DNA from: Geomicrobium sp. JCM 19039
GTDB lineage: Bacteria > Bacillota > Bacilli > Bacillales > Marinococcaceae
Direction: 5' to 3'
Assembly: GCF_000698145.1 (NCBI RefSeq)
Contig: NZ_BAXB01000001.1
Coordinates: 186,001-250,000, forward strand
Length of the DNA: 64,000 bases
Under the pieces are notes generated by a model. That model was not told the origin of the DNA. It saw nothing but the letters and a program-made list of their open reading frames with translations, and did not search any database. Positions 63,519-64,000 of the stretch are shown piece by piece (position 1 is the first letter of the stretch; every line of letters starts with the position of its first letter). The translations under genes and the position numbers were made by a program.

Positions 63519-64000
63519 GTGACAACGAAAGAGCGAATTATTCAAGCGGCACTGACTCATTTTGCAGAACATGGATATGAAGGAACAACATTAGCCATGA
63601 TTGCATCAGATGTTGGCATTCAGAAACCTTCCCTTTATAACCACTTTAAAAATAAAGAAGAATTGTATTTGTTTATTGCAGACAAAGTGATGTCAGAGCT
63701 AATTGAAAACATGAAAAGTTGTATAAAAGCATTTGAAAATCGACCGATTGATGAAAGGTTAAAGCAACTGCTAATTTCGAGTTCTGATTTTATTATTCGT
63801 AAGCAGAAGGGAATGATGTATAAGCGATTTATGATTTTCCCGCCTGCCCCTTTGAAGGAATCAGTGAGAAATATTGCTGTTGCTGGAGATGCTGAGATTA
63901 ATGCGTTACTTGAGCAGCTGTATGAACAAGGGTCGATGAAGGGTTCGTGAAAATTAGCCAATCGACGTTCCTATCAAGTTATTATGTATTACTAGACGGC
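63519..64000 (+). CDS. TetR/AcrR family regulator (frameshifted, cut by window edge)
   Basis: At least 160 residues. The helix-turn-helix is ERIIQAALTHFAEHGYEGTT, then GIQKPSLYNHFKNKEELYLF. The frame stops at 63950 after EQGSMKGS. One missing base near 63932 restores EGFVKISQSTFLSSYYVLLD, which stays open to the right edge. The GTG at 63519, after GGAGAAGGTG, is preferred; an ATG at 63501 overlaps that site. It probably represses the divergent SMR efflux genes through the palindrome at 63452. Confidence 0.88.

Noticed and set aside
1-64000. tRNA or rRNA genes
   Set aside because: No cloverleaf-like TTCGAATCC regions with proper acceptor stems and no rRNA signature sequences were seen on either strand.

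Overview
The window looks like a chromosomal segment of a low-to-mid GC Gram-positive endospore former of the Bacillaceae, probably an alkaliphile or haloalkaliphile. The gene families behind this are a complete seven-gene Mrp Na+/H+ antiporter operon, an NhaC-type antiporter, a BCCT osmolyte transporter, a CwlC-like mother-cell amidase, TatA/TatC, a MhqR-type quinone-stress operon, MoxR/DUF58/DUF4129 genes, a bacterial nitric oxide synthase and a YusW-like lipoprotein. Acidic secreted and lipoprotein domains fit a salty, alkaline habitat. No rRNA, tRNA, CRISPR array, insertion-sequence transposase or prophage was seen. The genus cannot be fixed from this sequence.

Layout. 1-9 kb: the 3' end of an RND efflux pump, VanZ, TVP38 and cyclophilin lipoprotein genes, a TetR/MFS divergent pair, an old-yellow-enzyme gene and a membrane-anchored PstS-like protein. 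9-14.5 kb: a small alarmone synthetase, NhaC, then a tight operon of threonine aldolase, a DinB-like protein, MqnB and MqnD (futalosine menaquinone route). 15.5-24.5 kb: a YusW-like lipoprotein, an RlmA-like methyltransferase, a deoxyribonucleotidase, an M24 peptidase, a sulfurtransferase, a CwlC-like amidase, an acyl-CoA synthetase and an SCP2 protein. 24.4-32.5 kb: a CBS protein, NOS, MurB, a FAD oxidase, a secreted S15 peptidase and a Usp protein. 33-39 kb: mrpABCDEFG. 39-50.7 kb: an SLH-5'-nucleotidase, a Nudix protein, the mhq operon, moxR-DUF58-DUF4129, an aldo/keto reductase, an M20 amidohydrolase and tatA. 52-64 kb: an M32-like pseudopeptidase, tatC, an M20 dipeptidase, a ComEC-like lipoprotein, an oligopeptide-binding lipoprotein, methionine aminopeptidase, a BCCT transporter, a paired SMR efflux system and its TetR regulator.

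The most unusual content is non-coding. Six intergenic blocks (about 3.9-4.8, 14.6-15.35, 31.36-31.73, 44.06-44.6, 51.0-52.1 and 57.2-58.4 kb) and one decayed block (about 21.4-21.7 kb), roughly 5 kb in total, are mosaics of a shared set of repeat modules. Each module of about 370-640 bp is bounded by two related terminal inverted repeats beginning CTATATA. The modules contain hairpins that differ between copies by paired, compensatory substitutions, and 58-60 bp internal tandem units in variable number. They carry no transposase and look like a family of structured, non-autonomous mobile repeats.

About twenty genes are broken by single-base indels that restore a perfect family sequence when corrected, and mrpA also has an in-frame TAG. 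The density and even spread suggest draft-sequence error more than true gene decay. These genes are annotated across the break and each break is stated.
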